DNA of 18,689 nucleotides from Candidatus Aerophobota bacterium (GTDB lineage Bacteria > Aerophobota > Aerophobia > Aerophobales > B3-G15). Shown here piece by piece: positions 5,991 through 13,417 of the stretch. How positions within the stretch are numbered: the first letter of the stretch is position 1; the number at the start of each line of letters is the position of its first letter. The stretch is taken from contig JAGGZA010000096.1 in NCBI GenBank assembly GCA_021162265.1, positions 1 to 18,689 of the forward strand. The letters are read 5' to 3'. Below the pieces are notes generated by a model, which ran no database searches, was not told the DNA's origin, and was given only the letters and a program-made list of their open reading frames with translations. Position numbers and translations under genes: made by a program.

Positions 5991-6956
5991 TTGGTTTTTT
6001 ATCTTTTTAATATTGCAAAAGTATTCTCCCATATGGTGCAGATAGGTTCTCCTGGAGTGGGTGCGTTTTTTATAAACGTTTTTTTGATTATGCTTATAGG
6101 TGGTGTCTCCTGGCAGATTATTCTTAGAGCTTACGGACACCGTTTACCCTTCAGGGACGTTCTAATAATAAAGATAATTAGTTCTGCCATTAGCTACCTT
6201 ACACCTTCAATGTACATTGGAGGAGAACCCATACGGATATATCTTATGGGAAAAAAGCATGAGATACCCATGACCAGAATAGGGGCTACAGTAGTTGTAG
6301 ATAAATTCTTAGAGTTGGGAGCTGGCTCATTTTATGTTTTCTTGGGAAGTATTTATACTCTCATTTATTATGATCTTCCCTTGCAAATTTTTGTTTTGCT
6401 TGTAGGTATAAATGCTCTTTTTCTGGGAGGAGCGGCTCTTTTTTTGGTTAGTTTTATTTTTAAGATAAATCTGTTCTCAAAAATTACAAATCTTATGGGG
6501 AAGATTAAACCCTTGAGAAAACCCATTAAAGGTGTAGCTCCCTTTGTACTTAAATTGGAAAGAGATATTTTTCCTGCTTTTGGAAGACATAAGAAAAGCA
6601 CAATTGAAGCCTTTTCTTTAAATCTTATTGTAGGGGGTCTCATTTTTGCTAAACCTGCCGTTTTCTTTTACTTTCTTCACAAAATTTTTACTCTCTCAGA
6701 GCTTTCCTTGCTTTTTGCCTTAACTCACGTTTTGCTGGCTTTTCAATTTACTCCTGGTGCCCTGGGGATTTTTGAGTGGGGGGAGGTGGGAATATTTAGT
6801 ATAATTGGTGTCCAATCAGAAAAAGCTCTTGCTTACACTTTGATGGTGAGAATTGCTGACCTTCTATTGGTAGTGATTGCTGCGATTACCGGATTGCATA
6901 TGGGAGTAAGACATTTGTGGGGAAAGAACAGGAATGAGAATATGCGTAGTGTCTGA
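5991..6956 (+). CDS. Flippase-like integral membrane protein (LPG synthase TM/UPF0104 family), start disrupted
   Basis: A polytopic membrane protein of the AglD2/lysylphosphatidylglycerol-synthase TM family without a catalytic aminoacyl-transfer domain. Visible family marks: SYLTPSMYIGGEPIRIYLM near the second third of the N-half, RIGATVVVDKFLELG, and near the end FTPGALGIFEWGEVGIF. About seven to eight membrane spans. The given start is a TTG at 5991 that cuts off a first membrane helix. The same frame is open from 5928, and the family's usual N-terminus (KKNILVFISSGIG...) is encoded there, but the ATG at 5935 is out of frame by one base in an A7 run (5938-5944). With eight A's it would read straight through to 6956 as about 341 residues. 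So the annotated N-terminus is probably wrong. It overlaps the following GT4 gene by 23 bases. Confidence 0.85.
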   Translation: MVFYLFNIAKVFSHMVQIGSPGVGAFFINVFLIMLIGGVSWQIILRAYGHRLPFRDVLIIKIISSAISYLTPSMYIGGEPIRIYLMGKKHEIPMTRIGATVVVDKFLELGAGSFYVFLGSIYTLIYYDLPLQIFVLLVGINALFLGGAALFLVSFIFKINLFSKITNLMGKIKPLRKPIKGVAPFVLKLERDIFPAFGRHKKSTIEAFSLNLIVGGLIFAKPAVFFYFLHKIFTLSELSLLFALTHVLLAFQFTPGALGIFEWGEVGIFSIIGVQSEKALAYTLMVRIADLLLVVIAAITGLHMGVRHLWGKNRNENMRSV

Positions 6957-8082
6957 TCAGGCTTTTCCTGCTTGGGGAGGAGAGGGAGTTGCAACTCAGA
7001 ATTTATGCATCAGGTTGTCCCAGAGAGGTCATAAAGTCCTTTTTCTTACCTCTAAAGTGCCCCATCCACCTCAGGTAAAGAATATTGAGATTGTGAGATT
7101 TCCCAGTTTTTATATTCCTCAGAAAGGTTACTTTGCACTTGCCTTATCTTTTCAAATTGTACCCCTTCTGAGGGAAAGAAAAATTCAGATTATTCACGTT
7201 AATTTGCCAACTTTTTTAGGATGGCAGAGTTTCCTTGCCGCTAAAAAGTTAAATGTCCCCTGTGTGGCTGGCTTTCATGTTCAGGTGGAAAATGTTATTC
7301 CCTATAATTTCTTTCTTTTTCCTTGGCTTAAGAAAATAGTGGAGTTCTGGTTTTCTTCCTTTTATAAGATGGCAGATCTTCTGATAAGTCCCTCCAATCT
7401 TGGTAAAAGAATCCTTTCTCGTTATACTTCTAAGAAGGTGGAGGTAATTAGCAATGGAGTTGACCTTGAGGTGTTTAAATGCGATTTTGCTCTTCCCGGG
7501 GAAGAAAGAGGGTTTAGGGAAAAGTTTGGTCTGGAAGATTTACCATTTTTACTTTATGTTGGAAGGCTGAGCAGGGAGAAAAATGTATTTTATCTTCTTG
7601 AAATTATGAGAGTTTTAAAAGAAGAGAATTTTCCTGTCAGGCTTGTGTTAGTTGGGAAAGGTGAGTTGAGGAAAGAGCTTGAGGAGAAAGCACACCTTAA
7701 GGGTCTTGATGAAGAGCTTATCTTTACGGGATTTTTACCAAAGGAAGATTTACTTTCGGCTTACAGAGAAGCTGATATTTTTATATTGCCCTCTCTTTAT
7801 GAACTTCAGAGTATTGTGGTGCTTGAAGCTATGGCTATGGGTAAGGCTATTTTGGTAGCAAAAAATACTCAAAGTGCTGCTTGCGAGATGATAAAGGAAG
7901 GAATTAATGGGTATACTTTTGATTTAAAAGATCCCTTTGATGCTGCAAATAAGATTAAGTTCATTCTTTCTCATCCTTCCTTAAAAGATTCCATGCAAAA
8001 AGCATCCCTTGCTCTGGCTAAGGAGCATGATATAACTGAGAGCATATCAAAGATTGAGAAGCTTTACCATCAGTTTCTTTGA
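6934..8082 (+). CDS. GT4-family glycosyltransferase
   Basis: A 382-residue retaining GT-B glycosyltransferase. The N-terminal half shows SDQAFPAWGGEGVATQNLCI with the Gly-rich acceptor loop (residues 7-24) and IIHVNLPTFLG. The C-terminal donor half has LLYVGRLSREKNVF, LVLVGKGELRKEL, and the EADIFILPSLYELQSIVVLEAMAMG block with the E-x7-E pair typical of GT4. The usual Gly after the first Glu is replaced. Donor and acceptor cannot be told. It starts inside the flippase-like gene (23-base overlap) and ends 59 bases before the HPS-RraA gene, so it is mid-operon. Likely a cytoplasmic-face enzyme working on a lipid or glycan acceptor with the two preceding proteins. Confidence 0.92.
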   Translation: MRICVVSDQAFPAWGGEGVATQNLCIRLSQRGHKVLFLTSKVPHPPQVKNIEIVRFPSFYIPQKGYFALALSFQIVPLLRERKIQIIHVNLPTFLGWQSFLAAKKLNVPCVAGFHVQVENVIPYNFFLFPWLKKIVEFWFSSFYKMADLLISPSNLGKRILSRYTSKKVEVISNGVDLEVFKCDFALPGEERGFREKFGLEDLPFLLYVGRLSREKNVFYLLEIMRVLKEENFPVRLVLVGKGELRKELEEKAHLKGLDEELIFTGFLPKEDLLSAYREADIFILPSLYELQSIVVLEAMAMGKAILVAKNTQSAACEMIKEGINGYTFDLKDPFDAANKIKFILSHPSLKDSMQKASLALAKEHDITESISKIEKLYHQFL

Positions 8083-8141
8083 CTTCTTTGACCATGGTGT
8101 TATTTTTAATAAAATACTATTTGACAGAAAAGGAGGGTTCA

Positions 8142-9437
8142 ATGGGACCTTTTTTGCAGGTAGCTCTTGACTTTGTAAATTTAAAAAGAGCTTTAAAGGT
8201 GGCTGAAGCAGTAGTAAAGGCAGGAGCAGATTGGCTGGAAGTGGGGACACCTCTTGTTAAAAGTGAGGGTGTTGAGAGTATCCGTGTCTTAAGAAAAAAT
8301 TTTCCTCATGTTACTCTTGTCGCTGATTTTAAAATTATGGATGTGGGGAGAATAGAATCAGAGATAGCCTTTAAAGCGGGTGCAGATATTGTTTGTGTTA
8401 TGGGTGTATCTTCAGATTCTACCATTGAGGAATGTATTCAGGCAGCTCGGAATTACGGGGGAAAGGTTATGGTTGATTTAATGAATGTTTCCTCTGTGCT
8501 TGATAGGGCAAGAGAAGTTGAACAGATGGGAGCTGATATTGCAGAAGTACACATTTCTATAGATGACCAGATGAGAGGCAAAGACCCTGTAGCTTATGTT
8601 AGAGAAATTTCTGGCAAGATAAACATACCCCTTGCCGTGGCAGGAGGGATACATTCTGAAACTGCTGGTCTTCTTGTGGAAGCCGGTGCAAGTATATTAA
8701 TTGTGGGAGGAGCTATTTGTAAGGCTAAGGACCCTGCAGCTGCTACCCAGACTATAAAAAAAGCCATTAAGGAAAGGGTGGTTATAAGTACAGACCTTTT
8801 TAAGAGAGTATCGGAATCGCAAATAAAATCTGTATTGAGGAAGGTATCAACTGCTAATCTCTCCGATGCAATGCATAGAGGGGGTCAGCTTGATGGTTTT
8901 ATTAGAATTGGTGGTGGAAACAAGAAAATGATGGGACAGATTCTTACCGTAAGAACTTATCCGGGAGATTGGGCAAAGCCAGTTGAAGCAATTGACAGGG
9001 CAGAGAAGGGGGATGTAATTCTTATTGATGCAGGGGGAGTTGGTCCTGCTGTCTGGGGAGAACTCGCCACTCATTCTGCTGTTCAAAAGGGGTTAGCAGG
9101 GGTGGTTATTAATGGAGCAATAAGAGACGTGGAGGAAATCCAGAGATTAGGTTTTATTGCTTATGCTAAAGTTATTACTCCTTCTGCGGGAGAACCAAGA
9201 GGATTTGGTGAGATAGGAGTTCCTTTAAAGATAGATGGAAAGAATATCTTCACCGGTGATTGGATTCTTGGCGATCAAGATGGACTTGTGGTGATGCCAA
9301 GGGCAAGAGCTGTAGAGGTGGCTAATAGAGCTATGGATGTTTTAGAGAGGGAAAACAGGATAAGGGAAGAAATAAAGGAGGGAGGGACTCTTTCTTCCGT
9401 GGTGGAACTTTTGCGATGGGAAAAAGAACATACCTGA
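8142..9437 (+). CDS. Bifunctional 3-hexulose-6-phosphate synthase / RraA-like aldolase fusion
   Basis: A 431-residue two-domain protein. Residues 1-210 are an OMP-decarboxylase-superfamily TIM barrel of HPS type: QVALDF at the start, the D62-x-K64-x-x-D67 catalytic motif in VADFKIMDVG, a phosphate-binding VAVAGGIHSETAG and IVGGAICKAKDP. HPS condenses formaldehyde with ribulose 5-phosphate, reversibly. Residues 230-431 are RraA/HMG-aldolase fold with VWGELATHSAVQKGLAGVVINGAIRD, keeping the Glu and Arg-Asp that bind metal in active aldolases/decarboxylases, so it is probably an enzyme, not just an RNase E regulator. I start at the ATG at 8142 because AGGAGGG (8131-8137) precedes it and the barrel's first strand begins at once; a longer frame from 8079 adds an unlikely tail. 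Such fusions are best known from archaea. No hexuloisomerase is seen here. Confidence 0.9.
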   Translation: MGPFLQVALDFVNLKRALKVAEAVVKAGADWLEVGTPLVKSEGVESIRVLRKNFPHVTLVADFKIMDVGRIESEIAFKAGADIVCVMGVSSDSTIEECIQAARNYGGKVMVDLMNVSSVLDRAREVEQMGADIAEVHISIDDQMRGKDPVAYVREISGKINIPLAVAGGIHSETAGLLVEAGASILIVGGAICKAKDPAAATQTIKKAIKERVVISTDLFKRVSESQIKSVLRKVSTANLSDAMHRGGQLDGFIRIGGGNKKMMGQILTVRTYPGDWAKPVEAIDRAEKGDVILIDAGGVGPAVWGELATHSAVQKGLAGVVINGAIRDVEEIQRLGFIAYAKVITPSAGEPRGFGEIGVPLKIDGKNIFTGDWILGDQDGLVVMPRARAVEVANRAMDVLERENRIREEIKEGGTLSSVVELLRWEKEHT

Positions 9438-9463
9438 GTAAAGAGTTTAATTTGGCTTTTTCT

Positions 9464-10747
9464 TTAAGGATTTGGTTCCTGGATTTTCTTTGAGAGAGGA
9501 TAAATTTTTACTTTTTTTATTCGTCGATTGTCTACATCTACTACTTCTATCCTTACTCCATTTTGTTCCATGATCTCTCCCTTATGAGGAATTCTTCCAA
9601 GGTAGTTGAATATAAATCCGCCAATGGATTCAAATGCTGCTGCTTTTTCCGGGAGGGAGGTATTTAGTTTATCGTTAATCTCATCAATATCGGTGTCTCC
9701 TTCCACAATAGCAGAACCATCTTTAAGTAGTTGAATTTTTTCTGAGGAGGTTCTATCATACTCATCCTCAATTTCTCCAACGAGTTCCTCCAGAAGATCC
9801 TCTATAGTTATAATCCCTGCAACCCCACCATACTCATCAACAACTATGGCAAGATGTGTTTTTTCTCGTTGAAACTGATGTAGTATTTCACTCAATCTTG
9901 TTGTATAGGGAACAAATATAGGGGGATGCATAATATCCTTTACTTTAAGCGTATCCCACTTATCAGTAATGGGTAGAAGATCCTTCGCATAAGCTATGCC
10001 CACTATATTATCCAATCTTCCTTCGTAAACTGGTATCCTGGAAAAACCAGCATCTTCTATTAGCTTCGCAAGGTCTTTTAAGCTTGCCCTCTGAGGAATA
10101 GCTACCATCTTTGTACGAGGAGTCATTATTTCTTTAACTCTTGTTTCATCAAACTCAAGAGCTGAGTGGGCAAGCTGTTCTTCTTTTTCTTCCAGAGCTC
10201 CCTCTTCTTGACCTATATCTATCAGGGTATGTATTTCCTTTTCTGTAATTATTTTTGGGAGAGGCTTTTCAATCGAAGGACCAAGGATTCCCTTGGTTAA
10301 AAAGGTTAATCCTTTTACTATAGGTGAGAGGACTCTGGATAAAAATAAAATTGGTCCAATTACTTTAAGGGATACCTCTTCTGCATGTTCTCTACAGTAC
10401 CTTTTAGGTGTTATTTCTCCAAATAAAAGGATAATGAAAGTCATAACTCCTGTGACAATTCCCACAACCTTTCCTTGCGCTCCCCCTATCCACTGTTCTA
10501 CCAGTACAGTAGCTAAGCTTGCAGCTGCAATATTGGCAATGTTATTTCCCACCAGGATGACGATTAGCCAGCGTGAAGGGTCTGATAATAGTAAGTCAAA
10601 TTGATTTTTTTTTCGGGGATTTTCCTTGCCTAACTTTTTTAAAGTTATTTTACCAAGCGAAGAGAGAGCTATCTCTGAGCCAGAAAAAAAGGCCGAAAAT
10701 CCTATGCATACAACAAGAAGAATCAGTATAACCCCAGGGTTAAGCAA
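9464..10747 (-). CDS. CNNM/CorC-type transporter with CBS pair (hemolysin-C-like)
   Basis: A 427-residue inner-membrane protein. Residues 1-185 are the DUF21/CNNM membrane domain with SAFFSGSEIALSSL near 18-31 and an IILLFGEITPKRY turn near 105-117. Then a CBS pair (about 205-325; MTPRTKMVAIP and later MHPPIFVPYTTRL), followed by VVDEYGGVAGIITIEDLLEELVGEI and a C-terminal CorC/HlyC domain (about 340-415). The family exports Mg2+ or Co2+ or is involved in divalent-metal balance; the name hemolysin is historical. The TTG at 10747 is used, with GAGGT just ahead overlapping the rpiB stop. It is the last gene of the hflX operon and converges on the HPS-RraA gene with only 26 bases between them. 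Confidence 0.93.
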   Translation of the reverse strand: MLNPGVILILLVVCIGFSAFFSGSEIALSSLGKITLKKLGKENPRKKNQFDLLLSDPSRWLIVILVGNNIANIAAASLATVLVEQWIGGAQGKVVGIVTGVMTFIILLFGEITPKRYCREHAEEVSLKVIGPILFLSRVLSPIVKGLTFLTKGILGPSIEKPLPKIITEKEIHTLIDIGQEEGALEEKEEQLAHSALEFDETRVKEIMTPRTKMVAIPQRASLKDLAKLIEDAGFSRIPVYEGRLDNIVGIAYAKDLLPITDKWDTLKVKDIMHPPIFVPYTTRLSEILHQFQREKTHLAIVVDEYGGVAGIITIEDLLEELVGEIEDEYDRTSSEKIQLLKDGSAIVEGDTDIDEINDKLNTSLPEKAAAFESIGGFIFNYLGRIPHKGEIMEQNGVRIEVVDVDNRRIKKVKIYPLSKKIQEPNP

Positions 10748-10755
10748 AGTCTACC

Positions 10756-11205
10756 TCATTTAAAGTTTTTTTCTTCTATCTTTCTTATTTTGTCAAGACG
10801 TACTTTGTGTCTATTCCCCTGGAATTCTGTTTCTAACCAGACTTCTACTATCTTTTTGGCAAGATCTTTGTCAGTTATTCTTCCTCCTAATGTTAAAACA
10901 TTAGAGTCATTATGTTGTCTTGCCATTTTAGCGGTATAAAGATCATAACAAGGTGTAGCTCTTATTCCATAAAATTTATTAGCTACAATCTCCATCCCCA
11001 GGCCAGTCCCACATATGAGGATGCCTCTTTGGGATTCTCCATTGATTATTTTATTAATAGCCTTTTCTCCCCAGTCTACATAATCAGTTCTTTCCTCATT
11101 ATAGCTACCGCAGTCCTCAAATTCGATGCCTCTTTCTCCAAGAAACTTTTTTATTTCTTCCTTTAACTTAAATCCAGCATGGTCAGATGCTAAAACTATC
11201 TTCAT
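10756..11205 (-). CDS. rpiB: Ribose-5-phosphate isomerase B
   Basis: A 149-residue cytosolic enzyme interconverting ribose 5-phosphate and ribulose 5-phosphate (LacA/RpiB fold). The N-terminal KIVLASDHAGFKLK gives D8 and H9; ICGTGLGMEIVANK supplies C65, the catalytic base, and the anion-binding T67-G68; ARQHNDSNVLTLGGR near 95-109 supplies further phosphate-binding residues. I start at the ATG at 11203-11205: it overlaps the upstream stop in ATGA, has AAGGAAG ahead, and matches the family N-terminus. A GTG 21 bases earlier would add an unlikely MDIKEDK. With the HPS domain on the other strand 1.3 kb away, ribulose 5-phosphate from hexulose phosphate could be turned into ribose 5-phosphate here. 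Confidence 0.95.
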   Translation of the reverse strand: MKIVLASDHAGFKLKEEIKKFLGERGIEFEDCGSYNEERTDYVDWGEKAINKIINGESQRGILICGTGLGMEIVANKFYGIRATPCYDLYTAKMARQHNDSNVLTLGGRITDKDLAKKIVEVWLETEFQGNRHKVRLDKIRKIEEKNFK

Positions 11206-11777
11206 TTTATCTTCCTTAATATCCACGCCATGTTATCTGCAAAATCCTCTATTGTCTGTATTCCTTCTTCATCCTGGACAACATCTCCCTTCTCTCTTCC
11301 GAAGGTGATGTTCCAGTAACAGGCAGAACTTGCAATTATCATTCCAGAGATATTGAAAAATTGAATAAGTTGCATAAGAGTAAAGTTATGTCCGGCTCTC
11401 CTTGCTACTACTACTGCTCCTCCCACTTTTCGTCTTAGAGGTTTATCCATCCCCCTTACTATGTATCCTGCTCTATCCATTAGAGCTTTCATCTGGGCTG
11501 TTACCGAGCCCATATAAACAGGACTTCCCAGAATAATTCCTTCTGCCTCTATCATTTTTTTAAATATAGGGGCAAAATCATCTTGAATGTGACACTCTCC
11601 AATATTTTTTCTACAGTACCTGCAGGCATCACAGGGTTTAATTTCCAGGTCCGCAAGACTTATAAGTTCCGTCTGAATTCCTTTATTTTCAATAACATCG
11701 AGGGCTTTTTTAATGATAATCTCTGTATTACCACCTTTACGAGGACTTCCACTTATACCTACTACCTTTACTTTCAA
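11202..11777 (-). CDS. Flavodoxin-fold NAD(P)H:FMN reductase-like protein with Cys cluster (Isf-like)
   Basis: A 191-residue flavodoxin-like protein. ISGSPRKGGNTE (8-19) is the FMN phosphate loop. GSPVYMGSVTAQMKALMDRAGY in the middle is the conserved second flavin region. Residues 49-62 hold C49-x2-C52-x2-C55-x6-C62, close to the compact cysteine motif that binds a 4Fe-4S cluster in iron-sulfur flavoproteins of anaerobes; many relatives keep similar cysteines without proven clusters. It likely moves electrons between a reduced cofactor and an unknown acceptor, perhaps against oxygen stress. The TTG start at 11777 overlaps the hflX stop (TTGA), and its stop overlaps rpiB (ATGA), so translation is coupled on both sides. 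Confidence 0.88.
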   Translation of the reverse strand: MKVKVVGISGSPRKGGNTEIIIKKALDVIENKGIQTELISLADLEIKPCDACRYCRKNIGECHIQDDFAPIFKKMIEAEGIILGSPVYMGSVTAQMKALMDRAGYIVRGMDKPLRRKVGGAVVVARRAGHNFTLMQLIQFFNISGMIIASSACYWNITFGREKGDVVQDEEGIQTIEDFADNMAWILRKIK

Positions 11778-12970
11778 TTTACCTTACCTCCATCTCTATA
11801 GTTAAGGAGCTTCTCGGCAACTGGCAGGGTGACTTTTGCCTGGATAATTACCTTGTCACCAAGATACCTTCTATCTTTAACTTTCCCATTTTGATAAACA
11901 AGAGATATTAAGTCATTTCTCTCATAAGGAAAATAAAATGTAGTTTCTATCATACTTTTCTCAATTATATCGGCTATACGATTTAAGAGGTCTTCAAGGC
12001 CAAACCCCGTCAGAGCTGATATCATTACAGGGGAATCCAGAGCTCTTTTAACTCTGTTTATTCTTGCCCCATTATGAATAAGGTCAGTTTTGTTTAGAAC
12101 ATTAATTACCGGTTTATCTTGGGCGCCGAGTTCTTTTAGTACCGAATAGGTAGCCTGGTTTTGTTCTATCATTTTTGGATGGGAAGCATCAAGTACATTA
12201 ATGAGAATATCAGCTTCTTTAACCTCTTGAAGAGTTGCATGAAAAGCAGCTACCAGGTGGTGGGGAAGTTTGTTTATAAATCCAACAGTATCTGTTAGTA
12301 GAACCAGTTGACCATTGGGTAGGATAACTTTCCTTGTGGTAGGGTCAAGGGTGGCGAATAGTTTATTATCAACTTTAACTTTTGCTTCAGCAAGCCTGTT
12401 AAGAAGAGTAGATTTTCCCACATTGGTGTATCCTATTAGAGCTGCTGTCCACCAGTTGGCTCTCTTTTTCTTGATTACCTTGCGTTGTTTTTCTATCTTT
12501 TTAATTTTTTCCTGGAGTTTTATTATGCGTTCTTTAATTCTTCTTCTATCAACTTCCAGCTTGGTTTCTCCAGGTCCTCGTGTCCCTATTCCTCCTCCCA
12601 GACGAGAAAGTAGTATTCCTTTTCCCTTCAGGCGAGGAAGAAGATAGGTCATTTGAGCAAGTTCTACCTGAATTTTTCCCATTCCAGATTTGGCTCTTAG
12701 GGCAAAGATATCAAGGATAAGCTGAGTGCGATCAACAACCTTTACACCTATTTTTTCCTCAAGATTCCTCTGCTGCGAGGGAGTCAAGTCATCATCAAAA
12801 ACAACTACCTCTGTTTCCAGCTCCTGGCAGAGATGAGCAACTTCCTCTACCTTACCCTTTCCTATATAAAATACTGGATCTGGATTTTCTCTTCGCTGGA
12901 TAACCTTAGCCTGGACAAAGCCTCCTGCTGTCCGTACCAATTGGGAAAGCTCATCTAAGGAATCTATCAC
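11774..12970 (-). CDS. hflX: Ribosome-associated GTPase HflX (true N-terminus probably further upstream)
   Basis: HflX splits stalled or hibernating ribosomes. From the GTG at 12970 (398 residues): the HflX domain at 1-170 has FYIGKGKVEE, VVFDDDLTPSQQRNLE and the GGGIGTRGPGETKLEVDRR loop at 125-143; the GTPase has P-loop GYTNVGKS (180-187), FATLDPT (205-211), DTVGF (227-231), NKTD (293-296) and SALTG. The GTG has no good ribosome site. Upstream the frame stays open for about 34 codons and encodes KEKAILVALDRG..., which matches the normal family start (beta strand before the DSLDELSQLVRTAG helix). That extension is preceded by AGGAGG (13085-13090) and a good promoter but by no ATG, GTG or TTG. 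The first candidates are GTA at 13073-13075 or ATA at 13070-13072. The true protein is probably about 432 residues. It heads a four-gene operon. Confidence 0.93.
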   Translation of the reverse strand: MIDSLDELSQLVRTAGGFVQAKVIQRRENPDPVFYIGKGKVEEVAHLCQELETEVVVFDDDLTPSQQRNLEEKIGVKVVDRTQLILDIFALRAKSGMGKIQVELAQMTYLLPRLKGKGILLSRLGGGIGTRGPGETKLEVDRRRIKERIIKLQEKIKKIEKQRKVIKKKRANWWTAALIGYTNVGKSTLLNRLAEAKVKVDNKLFATLDPTTRKVILPNGQLVLLTDTVGFINKLPHHLVAAFHATLQEVKEADILINVLDASHPKMIEQNQATYSVLKELGAQDKPVINVLNKTDLIHNGARINRVKRALDSPVMISALTGFGLEDLLNRIADIIEKSMIETTFYFPYERNDLISLVYQNGKVKDRRYLGDKVIIQAKVTLPVAEKLLNYRDGGKVN

Positions 12971-13084
12971 GCTCCAGTCTTCTCTTATCTCCTTGCCCCT
13001 GTCCAGGGCTACCAGGATGGCCTTTTCTTTTCTCTTAGCCCCAACTGGTCTAATTTGATTTTTTTTAGATATTACGGCAGTCTC

Positions 13085-13090
13085 CCTCCT
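13085..13090 (-). promoter_or_regulatory. Strong Shine-Dalgarno site of hflX lacking a standard start codon behind it
   Basis: On the minus strand AAGGAGGG is followed by GAGACTGCC and then GTA ATA TCT in the hflX frame. Spacing to GTA is nine bases, to ATA twelve. No ATG, GTG or TTG exists in that frame until 12970, 115 bases further on. Confidence 0.6.
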
Positions 13091-13105
13091 TTTATATACA
13101 ATTAA

Positions 13106-13133
13106 ATTTTACTTATCCCTTACCTCCTGTCAA
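13106..13133 (-). promoter_or_regulatory. Predicted promoter of the hflX operon
   Basis: Minus strand: TTGACA (13128-13133), 16-base spacer, TAAAAT (13106-13111; 5 of 6). RNA would start near 13099, only about nine bases before the AGGAGG and 24-27 bases before GTA/ATA, a normal short leader. Confidence 0.65.
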
Positions 13134-13239
13134 GCTATATTTTACAGTGTAGACATATTTTCCTAACTTGGCTTAAAATACTCCCTGCCTTTTATATCAA
13201 ATATTCTGTTACAATATTCCTCAGTGTACCTGTGATAAT

Positions 13240-13386
13240 TTGCATCCCGGACTTTTTAAAAGACTCCTTGATAAGATAGAGAGTATCGTAGGTATAAAAA
13301 CAAGCAATCCTGACATCTTTAGGGAATTCTCCAGAGAGAAGATAGATAAGTTAAGGGGATTTTTAAAAAGTTTAAAATTGGAATAA
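13240..13386 (+). pseudogene. Coding-like short open stretch in the hflX-uppP gap, unrecognised
   Basis: The gap of about 280 bases between the hflX promoter and uppP holds 48 open plus-strand codons from a TTG at 13240 to a TAA at 13384-13386. From codon 2 (HPGLFKRLLDKIESIVGI) to the end (KIDKLRGFLKSLKLE) it is rich in Lys, Glu, Asp and Arg and reads as two amphipathic helices, unlike random AT-rich sequence. There is no ribosome site before the TTG, and the frame upstream (open back to 13177) does not look coding. An extended -10-like TGTGATAAT (13231-13239) lies just ahead. It could be the 3' remnant of a gene, or an unusual small protein. I cannot name a family. The opposite-strand frame over the same bases looks like its shadow. 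Confidence 0.28.
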
Positions 13387-13417
13387 TCTTGTTTAATCTT
13401 TGATTTTTTAAAGAGGG

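Noticed and set aside
8079..8141. Upstream extension of the HPS-RraA protein by 21 residues
   Set aside because: The extension is hydrophobic and unlike the family, while AGGAGGG precedes the ATG at 8142.
9438..9463. Possible bidirectional terminator between the convergent HPS-RraA and CNNM genes
   Set aside because: Only a weak AAAGA/TCTTT pairing is visible, with no stable stem.
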